A stretch of DNA of 64,000 bases, taken from contig JASANZ010002189.1 of assembly GCA_030849805.1 (NCBI GenBank), positions 1 to 64,000 on the forward strand, given 5' to 3'. Both the position numbers and the translations under genes were made by a program. Below the pieces are notes generated by a model. It ran no database searches. It was not told the DNA's origin and saw nothing but the letters and a program-made list of their open reading frames with translations. The DNA comes from Sergeia podlipaevii. Taxonomy: Eukaryota > Euglenozoa > Kinetoplastea > Trypanosomatida > Trypanosomatidae. Positions 29,517 through 38,298 of this stretch are shown here, in pieces. Position 1 is the stretch's first letter; each line of letters opens with the position of its first letter.

Positions 29517-29924
29517 TCTGAAATATCAGTAAATGATACAGGCGATGAAAAGGAAAAAGAAAAAGAGAAAAGCAACTGCTACTTGGCCATTCATCAAATT
29601 AGTTAATAAAAAAACATAGAAACGAAAATAATGGGGATATTAAAAAAGATATATATAAAAAGAATTCTTTTTGCACAGCAGCAAGGCAATAACAAAAATC
29701 GCACGAGTGGATGGACGAGACAACATTAATAACTAACCCAACCATATCACTTCTGAATGAATCAATGTATATATAAAAAAGAAAATAGAGGGTCCATTTA
29801 TAATAAAAGCAGGTTATCGATAAATTCAGTGAGTGTGAGAAAGCGAGATAAGGTAAAGATTAAGACGGAGAAAGAGCTTTCCCAAAATGAAACAATATAC
29901 GCACTCAAGAGATACAAAAAAACA
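29517..29924. other. intergenic region between SseB-like gene and HDDC2
   Basis: The HDDC2 pyrimidine tract lies at plus 29548-29572 with the only following AG at 29518-29519. The rest is AT-rich 3' UTR of the SseB-like gene. No other feature was recognised. Confidence 0.6.
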
Positions 29925-31334
29925 TTACAATAAATACGCTCCGGTAGATATATCCCTCTTGTTTTCATCAAGAATAGGATCGCGAAACCCAAGTGCCTCG
30001 GCCAGCGTCGTATCCTTCCTTGCGGCCATTTGTCGCAGCAACTCCCCATCCGCCGCGGTGTACACAAGCATAGACGTGTTGCCTGGTGTGTTGGCAGGCG
30101 TCGCAGCGGCCACCTCCACGTGCACATCGGAGTTAAACTCACTCATGTAGCTCCACCGCTGTATGTGTTCAAACATATCCTGCAACCGCTGCCGGCGATA
30201 TGCCTTGTCGCCGTTCCTCGCGCCTGAAGGGACCACCAGGTCTATCTGAGTCATTTTCTCCGAAGCTCCCATGATCTGACGCCATCGTGGGCGATCCACC
30301 GTGCGCACGTACACGCTTTCTAACTCTTCGTATGGGTACAGAAGTAGATGCAACTCTAGTTGCGCAACGGGTGGCAGTGGCGGGCGCTTCTTCAGCTTCT
30401 CCTTCACTTCATGTGGCTCCACACGCTTCATCTTCATTTTTTCCGTCCCAAATACAGACATGAGGTTCTCATCGAAAAGTCTCATCACGGAGCCGTCCTC
30501 CGCTGTGGTGACGAGTTTGACGTTACGCTCCCGTGCTGCCGTGCCCATCATCTTGGACAGCTCCACCATTTCAGGATAAGTAATGAACTTGCTAGAGTGC
30601 TGTCCTGGGTTGAGAAGGATACCAAACTGTGGCCCATCTAGCGCAACTGTGGCGAGCGTGCTAAAGTGTTGAAGAGTACCCGTGACACACACTGGGAACT
30701 GTAATGCACAGAAGGACTCCCAACACGTGCCCATGCGAGGCATTGGGAACCAACATGACTCGTACACGTCCGTGCGTGAAAAGTATTCTGTCATGTACTC
30801 CTCCATTGAGAAAATGGGTAGTACCAGCATGCCATTCTCCAATTCCATCAGACAGGGCACGCGGCGCTCCTCACACGACTGTAGCTCGATCCACAAGGGG
30901 GTGCCTTTGGGAAAGATATCGTCATCCACCCTCACCACCTCCGCACACATCTCCGATGTGCGCAGAAACACGTACATCTCTTGCCACGCTTTACTCCCAG
31001 GCTCCTTGTTTCTAACGTCGTCAAGTACCCTTCGTAGACGATCCAGTTTAGAATGGGACTTCATATTTGTGGTGTTGGACATCATTTCTTGAATCGTCCG
31101 CTGCCGTCCTCCCTCGGGAATGTAAGCAGACTCTCCGTCGTCGGCGTGCACACTGGTTGGGTCTGCACCCATGTAGCTGATAGTGTCCTTGAGGCGGTCA
31201 GGGACGGGTGGTTGCTCTCTATAGCCCTTGTTTGGGATCTTGCCAACCACAGCACTCCTGCGCTGCAAAAGAAGAGAACCCATAGGGCTTCTCGCAGTGA
31301 GTAGTCTTTGACTACAACATGAATTAAAGAACAT
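29925..31334 (-). CDS. SseB-like domain protein, probably mitochondrial
   Basis: A 469-residue protein. The N-terminus (MFFNSCCSQRLLTARS, then QRRSAVVGK) is basic, hydroxylated and free of acidic residues for over 30 residues, as in mitochondrial presequences. The core (about 115-260) alternates strands in the manner of the SseB N-terminal fold: PLWIELQSCEERRVPCLMEL, then GMLVLPIFSMEEYMTEYFSR, then GPQFGILLNPGQHSSKFIT. A C-terminal half (LELHLLLYPYEELESVYVRT...) matches the style of SseB_C. In bacteria SseB-fold proteins are poorly understood (serine-sensitivity enhancement); in kinetoplastids SseB-like proteins are not something I can tie to a process. A mitochondrial ribosome or RNA-processing role would be plausible, but is inference. 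Confidence 0.5.
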   Translation of the reverse strand: MFFNSCCSQRLLTARSPMGSLLLQRRSAVVGKIPNKGYREQPPVPDRLKDTISYMGADPTSVHADDGESAYIPEGGRQRTIQEMMSNTTNMKSHSKLDRLRRVLDDVRNKEPGSKAWQEMYVFLRTSEMCAEVVRVDDDIFPKGTPLWIELQSCEERRVPCLMELENGMLVLPIFSMEEYMTEYFSRTDVYESCWFPMPRMGTCWESFCALQFPVCVTGTLQHFSTLATVALDGPQFGILLNPGQHSSKFITYPEMVELSKMMGTAARERNVKLVTTAEDGSVMRLFDENLMSVFGTEKMKMKRVEPHEVKEKLKKRPPLPPVAQLELHLLLYPYEELESVYVRTVDRPRWRQIMGASEKMTQIDLVVPSGARNGDKAYRRQRLQDMFEHIQRWSYMSEFNSDVHVEVAAATPANTPGNTSMLVYTAADGELLRQMAARKDTTLAEALGFRDPILDENKRDISTGAYLL

Positions 31335-31819
31335 ATTTGCGTTCTTGTATGTTATTCAATAGTATTTATTCCTCTGAGTTTATTTTTTAAAACTATCTTG
31401 CCGTTGTTTGATTTTCAAGCCCTAGAAAGCTTCCCTATGTGTGTGTGTGTCGAGGTACACAAACTATGAGTTGAATGGCCAAAAAAAAAGTGCCTACAAG
31501 AAAAGTGCCAAATAGGAGAGTAAAACAAAAACAAAATTCGAACAGACCACAAAAAGAAAATAAAAAAAAGATGATGAAAAGCTACAAAGATAAGTTAAAA
31601 TCGCATGTAGCAACGGCGAAATGTACATTTTCATACTTTTCATAGCACTTATGCTGGTATTTTTCTCTCTCTCTCTCTTACGTGCATTCACAACCACTAA
31701 TATCCATTGTGCAAAAGAGTAGAGAGAACACGTTACGCCCAAGTGTGAACCTCCGTCAGAACCACAGTACGTCACAAGATACAGGACAAAGGAGCCAAAA
31801 AGAAGAAAAAGAGGTTTCG
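31335..31819. other. intergenic region between SF3B5 and the SseB-like gene
   Basis: A plus-strand A run at 31481-31490 is the best minus-strand pyrimidine tract for the SseB-like gene. A TG run (31439-31450) and a TC microsatellite (31662-31679) are present. The right end is SF3B5 3' UTR. Confidence 0.5.
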
Positions 31820-32074
31820 TCAGTTTCTTGCCGTTGGATTTGCCATCCGTTCCAAGAAGATGCGTTCCAGCTTCGCAGGAGGTACATTCTCCGCCATGGC
31901 TAGGTACTCTAGTTGATCTCGATGCAAAATAATCGATGCCAACGTATCTCGATGCTGATAGCGCAACCAATCGTCCTTCGTCGTCTCTAGCGTCATGGTA
32001 CCTTCATTTTTAAGAAGCACTTGCTCAATATGCGGCTGGTACTCCAGACCCGGTCTAACGTACGGATCACCCAT
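31820..32074 (-). CDS. splicing factor 3B subunit 5 (SF3b10)
   Basis: An 84-residue protein matching SF3B5/SF3b10 (86 residues in human), the smallest subunit of the SF3b complex of the U2 snRNP, which contacts SF3B1 and SF3B3 and helps branch-point recognition. The hallmarks are in order: LEY near residue 10, TTKDDWL (31-37), QHRD (40-43), LEYLAMAEN (55-63) and ERM near the C-terminus. In trypanosomatids the U2 snRNP serves mainly spliced-leader trans-splicing. A strong pyrimidine tract (plus 32094-32121) with an AG at 32104-32105 leaves a 5' UTR of about 30 bases. It is easy to miss because of its size. Confidence 0.9.
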   Translation of the reverse strand: MGDPYVRPGLEYQPHIEQVLLKNEGTMTLETTKDDWLRYQHRDTLASIILHRDQLEYLAMAENVPPAKLERIFLERMANPTARN

Positions 32075-32573
32075 GAATTACCAAAAGGTGACCAAAAGAA
32101 AAACTGAAAAAAAAAAAAAGGTCACACAAAAGGAGAAAGAAAGGTCTGTCACAAAGACACCTACTACATGAAGATAGAGAGAAAAAAAAAAAGAAGTTCA
32201 AAAACGAAATGAGAAATGCAAGCAAATCAATTGCAAGTAGGAAAAAACAAAAAAAAAGCAGTCCACAAAATAAAAGTATTGCAGCAGTGGATCATATCAA
32301 ACGGTTACACTCGAAAGCTCTTTGGTCCATCTCTCAATTGTATCGTTCTGGTAATTCTATGTCTAACAAATGTATAACAACACACATACAATAAGCGTCA
32401 TAAAATCAAAAAGTGTAGTCTCAAACGCATGCTAGCGTCGCTAACTGTATGTCTTAAAAAAAAATCCAAAATGTAGTCTAAGTTTTTTTAAAAAAAAGGA
32501 GTTGCATTCACCACACATCAGAATGCTACGTCAAAGACGTCACTCTATTTTATATACTATCCTTCTCTATTCG
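32075..32573. other. intergenic region between the 1135-residue gene and SF3B5
   Basis: The SF3B5 splice tract (plus 32094-32121, AG 32104-32105) is followed to the right by A-rich DNA and the 3' UTR of the 1135-residue gene. The ORFs seen here are low complexity. Confidence 0.6.
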
Positions 32574-35500
32574 TCAGAACCAGTGCTTCTTTCGCATTTG
32601 CTCAAACAAGGCGTCAAATTCTTCTGCTTCGTTTCGTGTAGGTGTTGGTTGTGGCAGGTTCGGTGGTCGTGACACTGGCGCCTTTGGCGGGCACGTAGCA
32701 GGCGCTGTTGCTGCTGCACTCGCTGGAGCAGGAGATGGACTAATCGGTTTGGAAACAACCTCTGTACGAACACAAGGCAATTCAGCAGAGGGGGAGAGAT
32801 CCTTCACGAGCGGCTCTACAGAGGCATTAGAAGCCTTGCTCACCTTATCAGCCCTCTCATCCTCTTTGGCATCGACTGAGTGATGAGCTTTACCCGCAAG
32901 TGCACGCGTTGGCTTTTGTCTTCTCTGCACATCACTACTACTATCCACACCAAGGGAATACATGGGCTGAGAGGAAAAGATCCCTGTGCTACGTGGGCGA
33001 TCCGCAAGCAGTGCCTCGAGCTCCGCCGCAGCCTTCTCCACTGCATTCTGTACCTTCGCGCCACTGCTGCCGACAGAACTGGCCACAACATCGATCCGCG
33101 CTGCCTTCTCGGGGCCATTGTTGGGGTCTAAATGCGAAGGAGCTGCAGTGCACGTGTCTCTCTGGGGCGGAGAAGCAGAAAGGCTTGACAATTCAATGGA
33201 AGAGGCCGGCGTCTTTGTAGTGGGAGGTTGATCATGAAGAGGCTCCTCTTGTTTCGTCGGGCACGAAGTACTCAGTTCTCTTCCACACTTTTTGGACATC
33301 GCACACAACTGCTTCCTAGTAGTGGCGACGGTGGAGGCAGGTGTCGACGATGGCGCGCTGGCGCCGTCTTGTAGCAACTGAAGTTCCCGCCCACGGAGCT
33401 GCATCTCACGGGCATAGTTGGCACGGCGCTGTCGATTTATTTCACTTAGTTCCTCCGTTCGCTTGCTTAATGCCGGCCGAAACTGCGTTGCTGCTACTTC
33501 TAGCTCAAGCTCCTGCTGTTGCTGCTTTTTGCCTAAGTTCTTCTCTTGATTACCCATCAATACAGCGCAGCTCTTACAGTTTTCTGCGGCACGTGAAGTC
33601 TTGTTACCTCGTGCATTGGTTTTTTCTTTGGTTGACAGTGGCTGCTCCTCTGATTGCTGTTGCGCGCGTGGAGTCACCGCCTTTCTTGTTGTTGTTGTTG
33701 TTGTTGTTGTTGTTGGCTCAGACGTCGAAGATAAGAGTGGCTGTGCGGGATAAATAATGCGGCCGAGTCCACCGCTGTTCAGTCTTGTCATACGTGCCGA
33801 GACAGGGGGAGTCGCCGAAGGTAACATTTTCTGACCATCCTCCACCGCATCGCTAGTGCCACCACGAAACTGCTCTAAGCGTCCTTGCTTCTGGTCACTA
33901 TCCGCTCCAACCTGTCCGCCTAAAGAACCGACGCTTCCTGTTCGCGATACTGGAGCTATAAGGCAGTCCTTTCCAGTCCGTCCCCACGGTTGCGGTCCGT
34001 GCATCTCCTCATAACGCACTAACGCCGCGATGAACTGCTGCTTAGTAATATACTGCTCCTCGTCTTTGAATGTGCTTGCCAGAGCGACTACCAATCCAGA
34101 GTCCTCCGGATATAAGAGACGCGCCTGGTCTTTCACGCGCGCAAGCTGCACGGTATCACCACAGGGTGGCGTGTACTTGTAGAACAGTGCTCCAAAGCGA
34201 ATGAGTCGCATTTCCATTTTCAATTTAGCCGCCTGTGGAGCGATCCCCCCTGACGACGGTGAAGTCCCAGAGGACTCTATAGCTATCGCTCCAGTACCGA
34301 CAACAGAAGCACGCTCTGATCGCAATGCAGCATCGCAAAAGTAGGTGCTTTCAGTTCGCGTCATAGTACTTACAGAGACCCCGTCACTAGTCGCCGCAGA
34401 ATGCGTGCGGACAAGACAATCGGTGGCGGATGTTCCCCTGCGTAGTGCTGGTGTCGTGTTCGCCGATCTGCTCTTCCCTTGATGCACTCTACTACTCCTG
34501 GAACCACCACTTATTGTGGAGTTTTTCGCCTTCTTATGAATGTTATCGTTGCATTGTGCCCATGCTGGCTTTGTGCCCTGGCGGGGCAGATTTGTCAATC
34601 TTTCCACAAGTGCAGCAGCAGACCCACTCTCCCTCACTGCAGCTGCTACTGGCGTTGAGCCTGTTGTGGCGCTCTTAGTCAATTTCTCTTCTTCCTCCGC
34701 ACGCAAGCACTGCAGGTGCAACTCTTTTTCAATCTGCCATCGTTCTAGTCGCTCTGTCACTTCGTCTCGCTCGACACTCGACAGGCGCACAAGTGGGGAC
34801 CGCCTTGCTATAGTGGTGGCATCACCACTGCAACTGCCAGAGCGCAGCGCACTGGATGCTCGCATTTGTCTCACCTGCTGTCGCAGCAAGCGCTCAGCGC
34901 CATCCAAATACAGCCGCTCTGCTGCCTCGAAGGGCTCCCGAGAAGTGCTGCGGTGGCGGCTGTTGGCCCGGCGCTCCATGACAATCTGGCGAGACCGCGG
35001 AGACAAAGTAGGGTGAAAAGTGAGAGCCTTTAGATCCTCTGCTTGCTGATCTAGGCGCCGCAGCTCACGACGCTCCCGCTGCTCTTCGTACTCGCGGAGA
35101 CGCTCCTCAGGAGCTCGGTACCACTCGGCATGGTCATCCCCTCCGCAATATCTGTAGGCGGTAATGGTTGGCTTGAACGTACACTGTGCCGCAAGCTCCT
35201 TCGCCTTCGTCGCCTCAGCCTCCTCCTGCACTTGCTTTTGAGACACAAGCAACCCCTTGGCGTGTGCATACAGACGCCGTCCTGCCTCCGCGGCCACTGG
35301 AGAGACTGCACGCGGCTGCCGAGGCTTCTTACGCTCTTCCTCCTCACGCGCCACACGCTTCTCATACTTCTCTTGCTGCTTTGCGCGCGTCGCCGCGTTC
35401 GGGGCAGCCAGACGTGACTGGGCCACCAGATCAGTCTTTCTGCGTGGCTTGCGCTCCTTGGGTACGCCTTTATCTTCGCCCACCGCCGCATTATTGCCGC

Positions 35501-35981
35501 TAATGTGGTTGCTGTGACGATTACCACTGCCGCCTCTAAGAGAGCTGGAGCATCTGCCACCATCAGCGGAAGTCTTAAGGTGCATCAAGCGGCGGTGCAG
35601 CCGCTCGACGTATGCGGCATCAGAGAGTTCCTCGCCTGCCGATACACTACCGCCTCCGCTGCCTCTAGTTTTGCCACCGGTATAGTGCTTCCGATCCTCC
35701 AATGCTTCTCCTTCATATAGATGTCTACCGCTCGACGGAAGGCGTCGACGCAGAGTGTAAACTGAAGAGACAGGCGGTCGTCTCTGACGGCCACCGACGC
35801 TGCCACTACCCGTAGCGGATGAAAAAAACTGCGCGTAAGGAAAGTCTTCGCGTGAGGGCCCGCACTGGCCACGCAACATTTGCTGGACAAGCTCATCTAC
35901 GCTGCTATCTGAAAAATCAGTTTCGCTGCCTGTGCCGCTATTTGATATCTCGACCACACGAGGGTCCGTTACTAAGCTCAT
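32574..35981 (-). CDS. large basic, coiled-coil protein with F-x-P motifs, cytoskeletal type
   Basis: An 1135-residue protein, mostly charged and disordered. Three spaced copies of a short motif occur: TFKPTI (near 267), TFHPTLSPRSRQ (near 323) and FRPALSKRTEEL (near 836). This F-[KHR]-P-[TA]-[IL] pattern recurs in many large trypanosomatid cytoskeletal and flagellar proteins. Between the first two lie charged helices (REYEEQRERRELRRLDQQAED). Residues about 597-664 (LIRFGALFYKY ... ITKQQFIAALVRYEEM) look like a degenerate EF-hand pair without calcium ligands. Thr and Gln runs follow, the former from a (GTT)n repeat at 33684-33713. The last residues (EFDALFEQMRKKHWF) form an amphipathic helix. 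Function unknown; association with microtubules or the basal body is inferred from motif style only. Confidence 0.7.
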   Translation of the reverse strand: MSLVTDPRVVEISNSGTGSETDFSDSSVDELVQQMLRGQCGPSREDFPYAQFFSSATGSGSVGGRQRRPPVSSVYTLRRRLPSSGRHLYEGEALEDRKHYTGGKTRGSGGGSVSAGEELSDAAYVERLHRRLMHLKTSADGGRCSSSLRGGSGNRHSNHISGNNAAVGEDKGVPKERKPRRKTDLVAQSRLAAPNAATRAKQQEKYEKRVAREEEERKKPRQPRAVSPVAAEAGRRLYAHAKGLLVSQKQVQEEAEATKAKELAAQCTFKPTITAYRYCGGDDHAEWYRAPEERLREYEEQRERRELRRLDQQAEDLKALTFHPTLSPRSRQIVMERRANSRHRSTSREPFEAAERLYLDGAERLLRQQVRQMRASSALRSGSCSGDATTIARRSPLVRLSSVERDEVTERLERWQIEKELHLQCLRAEEEEKLTKSATTGSTPVAAAVRESGSAAALVERLTNLPRQGTKPAWAQCNDNIHKKAKNSTISGGSRSSRVHQGKSRSANTTPALRRGTSATDCLVRTHSAATSDGVSVSTMTRTESTYFCDAALRSERASVVGTGAIAIESSGTSPSSGGIAPQAAKLKMEMRLIRFGALFYKYTPPCGDTVQLARVKDQARLLYPEDSGLVVALASTFKDEEQYITKQQFIAALVRYEEMHGPQPWGRTGKDCLIAPVSRTGSVGSLGGQVGADSDQKQGRLEQFRGGTSDAVEDGQKMLPSATPPVSARMTRLNSGGLGRIIYPAQPLLSSTSEPTTTTTTTTTRKAVTPRAQQQSEEQPLSTKEKTNARGNKTSRAAENCKSCAVLMGNQEKNLGKKQQQQELELEVAATQFRPALSKRTEELSEINRQRRANYAREMQLRGRELQLLQDGASAPSSTPASTVATTRKQLCAMSKKCGRELSTSCPTKQEEPLHDQPPTTKTPASSIELSSLSASPPQRDTCTAAPSHLDPNNGPEKAARIDVVASSVGSSGAKVQNAVEKAAAELEALLADRPRSTGIFSSQPMYSLGVDSSSDVQRRQKPTRALAGKAHHSVDAKEDERADKVSKASNASVEPLVKDLSPSAELPCVRTEVVSKPISPSPAPASAAATAPATCPPKAPVSRPPNLPQPTPTRNEAEEFDALFEQMRKKHWF
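33684..33713. repeat. (GTT)n trinucleotide repeat encoding threonine
   Basis: A plus-strand GTT/TTG run that reads ACA on the coding strand and encodes about ten threonines in the 1135-residue protein. Confidence 0.85.
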
Positions 35982-36833
35982 CTATCTACAAACAAACAAC
36001 AACAAAAAAGTCTCTAGTCTATATTTAGCAAAAACAGAAAAAAAAAAAAAGTACAGAAAGTAAGTCAAGTGGCGCAGTAGCTACTGGCCTCTGTAAAGAA
36101 TGTGGGACCCCAAGCGCGTTTCGCCTGGCAACGTAGTATGTCTATTTCGAGGGATACCTCCTCGGTGCTAGTATCTCTGTGCAACTGGTATCTTGGTACT
36201 CAAGCACTGTTTTTGCACTCAAAAAGGAAATGAAAGAAAAAAAAAGTGAAGAGGGGATCATTATGTTTTCCTAACGCATATAAATATTGCTAAGAAAAAA
36301 AAATGTAAGAAGATATCAGTAGTCAATACAACCTCCTTCCTCGCAAAAACAGATAAAGAGGAAGGAATATCACTTTGCGTCACCCTCGTGTGTGAGTGCT
36401 TTTCAACAGACACTGTTAATTGTAGTTGTTATTAATAATGATACCTCAATCATTACCATATTAGACGTACACACGCCTCAGCAATCACGCACGTTGACTG
36501 TCTGTATCGAAGAAAGAAAGAGAAACCTACTTCTCCATGAAGTCATTCGTGCATATCGCATTGTGTGTTTGTATTAAAACAAAAATGTTACAGAAAATGA
36601 GATATTCTCTTTTATGCGTAATAAAAAGAAAAAAAGAGCAACTATCCAAATGCTAACGCCAAAAAAAAAAGAGGGAAAGACATTCTTTGAGCAAGCCATT
36701 GTAGCCCCTGCCAAGCCTTACTCAATCCTACCTACACACGTCCTCCATTGCAACAAAGAGAAAAGAAAAGGGATGCTACGGAAAAAAAAAAAGAACTTCA
36801 ACAACAAAAGAAGAAAAAAGGAGAAGTCAGTAA
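35982..36833. other. intergenic region containing a balanced-composition island
   Basis: A splice tract for the 1135-residue gene lies at plus 36036-36050 with AG at 36019-36020. Next to it, 36060-36220 is GC-balanced, free of homopolymers, lacks any minus-strand ATG, and contains several inverted repeats; it is listed separately as a possible structured RNA. The remainder (36240-36833) is A-rich 3' UTR of the Acl4-like gene. Confidence 0.6.
36060..36220 (-). ncRNA. candidate structured non-coding RNA (speculative)
   Basis: A 160-base segment whose composition contrasts sharply with the A/T homopolymers on both sides. On the minus strand 36110-36128 folds as a 7-bp stem with a 5-base loop using one G-U pair; the plus strand has a mismatch there, which favours a minus-strand RNA. 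Nested inverted repeats lie at 36179-36184/36213-36218 (6 bp) and 36192-36195/36201-36204 (4 bp), and a 5-bp hairpin lies at about 36147-36165. There is no ORF with an ATG. It could be a snoRNA-like RNA or a UTR structure, and might equally be chance. Confidence 0.22.
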
Positions 36834-37865
36834 CTATGCATCATCCTCGTCATTGTTCTCCCACTCGGGATCGTTAAGCTCGACGTGACCGCCCTCCTCT
36901 ACCGCGTCCTCCTCGCCCGCCTCGTCCTCTTCCTCAGGTTGCAGCAGTTCAATCGGGTTAGGGTGATCCAAGTCCACAATTTGTGCTGCCACCTCCGGTC
37001 CACCCATCTCATTGACTAAAATAGTAATGGCGTTGTCCACATCGGCCAGCGCCTGTGCGTCTCCGTCCGATACCACTAGCATCACACGCGCTCTGCGAAG
37101 GAGTCGTGCGGAGTCCACAAAGCGGCAACGCAGCCGTGCACACTCACCAAGAAGAAACCACACATAGGGATTGTTATCACCATACTGCAGCACCTCCAGA
37201 AGAAATTCAAACGCTTCGGTGGGATGCACCTGCATCAACAGACGTCCTAGTTCAATTTTAGACTCATACGTTGGCTGGTGTTCCTCGCTAAGTGTGTGCG
37301 TGTAGTGCACAGCACTACGGAGTGACTCAAGGGCTTCTTCGGGCCGTGACTGGCTCAGGCGCAACGAGGCAAGCAGCTGATGCGGCTCTACGGCATCTGC
37401 TTTCAGTTCTAGTGCGCGTGACACGGCACGCTCGCACTGCGCCTCGGCGTCCTCAGCAAAGCAGAGATCGGTCAGATAAAGCTCCGCCACAGCGCAGCAC
37501 ATGTTCGCCAGCGTCTCCTTGAGGGTCTGCTTGGCTTTCTTCTTGCGGCATGCTGATAGCATCCCGTTGCCAATCTCATAAGCCTTCGTGTAGCACTGCA
37601 GGGCCTCCTGTCCCTCGCACAGCTGCGCCAGGTTGAGGTACTTCACAAAGCCTACGTTTGGATTTACTTCAATGGCGTGACGCAGCATCTGCTGAGCCCT
37701 CGGCACGTCCTGTGCATAGTGAATCATGATTTCCGCGTATGCCTCCAGCACCTCATCGTTATTCGGGGATTGTGCTAGAGCAATCTCGTAGAACTCGCAC
37801 GCAGCCTTAATTTTGCCTACATCGACTGCATTCTGGGCGAGCGCAAGAAGTGTGCCGGTGTCCAT
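36834..37865 (-). CDS. TPR protein, Acl4-like ribosomal protein L4 chaperone
   Basis: A 343-residue all-helical TPR protein with a strongly acidic tail (EEEDEAGEEDAVEEGG ... DPEWENNDEDD). I start at the ATG at 37865 (MDTGTLLALAQ); two further codons in the frame begin with TTG. Repeats run from residue 1 to about 270, including KIKAACEFYEIALAQSPNND, RAQQMLRHAIEVNPN and RPEEALESLRSAVHYT. Length, solo TPR architecture and acidic C-terminus match the Acl4 family, the dedicated chaperone that accompanies newly made ribosomal protein uL4 to the nucleus. The KKKAKQTLKETLANMCCAVAELYLTDLC segment also fits that family. A generic TPR protein remains possible. Confidence 0.6.
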   Translation of the reverse strand: MDTGTLLALAQNAVDVGKIKAACEFYEIALAQSPNNDEVLEAYAEIMIHYAQDVPRAQQMLRHAIEVNPNVGFVKYLNLAQLCEGQEALQCYTKAYEIGNGMLSACRKKKAKQTLKETLANMCCAVAELYLTDLCFAEDAEAQCERAVSRALELKADAVEPHQLLASLRLSQSRPEEALESLRSAVHYTHTLSEEHQPTYESKIELGRLLMQVHPTEAFEFLLEVLQYGDNNPYVWFLLGECARLRCRFVDSARLLRRARVMLVVSDGDAQALADVDNAITILVNEMGGPEVAAQIVDLDHPNPIELLQPEEEDEAGEEDAVEEGGHVELNDPEWENNDEDDA

Positions 37866-38298
37866 GAGCAACGCGCGCGCTCACTTATATTATTGTTTGA
37901 TTTTCTTCTTTAATCGCTCGTAAATAGGTACTGCATAACCAAAAAAAAAAAAAGAATTCCAATGGTAAGAAAACGAAAACAATGATGTCGCAAGCTACCA
38001 GAGGTGCAGTCATCTGATAGTATATATATAGGACAAGTTAATGTCATGAGTAGTTTCTTTCTGCTGTGTATGAAAGAAGCAAGCAGTAATTCCAAAAGTC
38101 TTGAAAAAATAAAAGCAAAAAAATATACCTGTTTGTGCCTAGAGGTAGGTTTGAGCACAAGTGTATGAGAAAAAGAGGATAGGCTTCAACGTTAAATAAC
38201 CATTTTCTTGTATCACACCGTCACGTATTTCTCCCGCCCTTTTTGAGTACTTAAAAAAAAAACTGTATCCTTCTTCGTTTCCCTTCACCCTGCTTTCT
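37866..38298. other. intergenic region between MFSD5-like and Acl4-like genes
   Basis: A plus-strand A13 run at 37941-37953 is the minus-strand pyrimidine tract for the Acl4-like gene. The right end is the 3' UTR of the transporter gene. Nothing else was recognised. Confidence 0.55.

Noticed and set aside
36065..36150. tRNA-like box A in the 36.1-kb island
   Set aside because: TGGCGCAGTAGC resembles box A, but no cloverleaf or proper box B follows at the right spacing.
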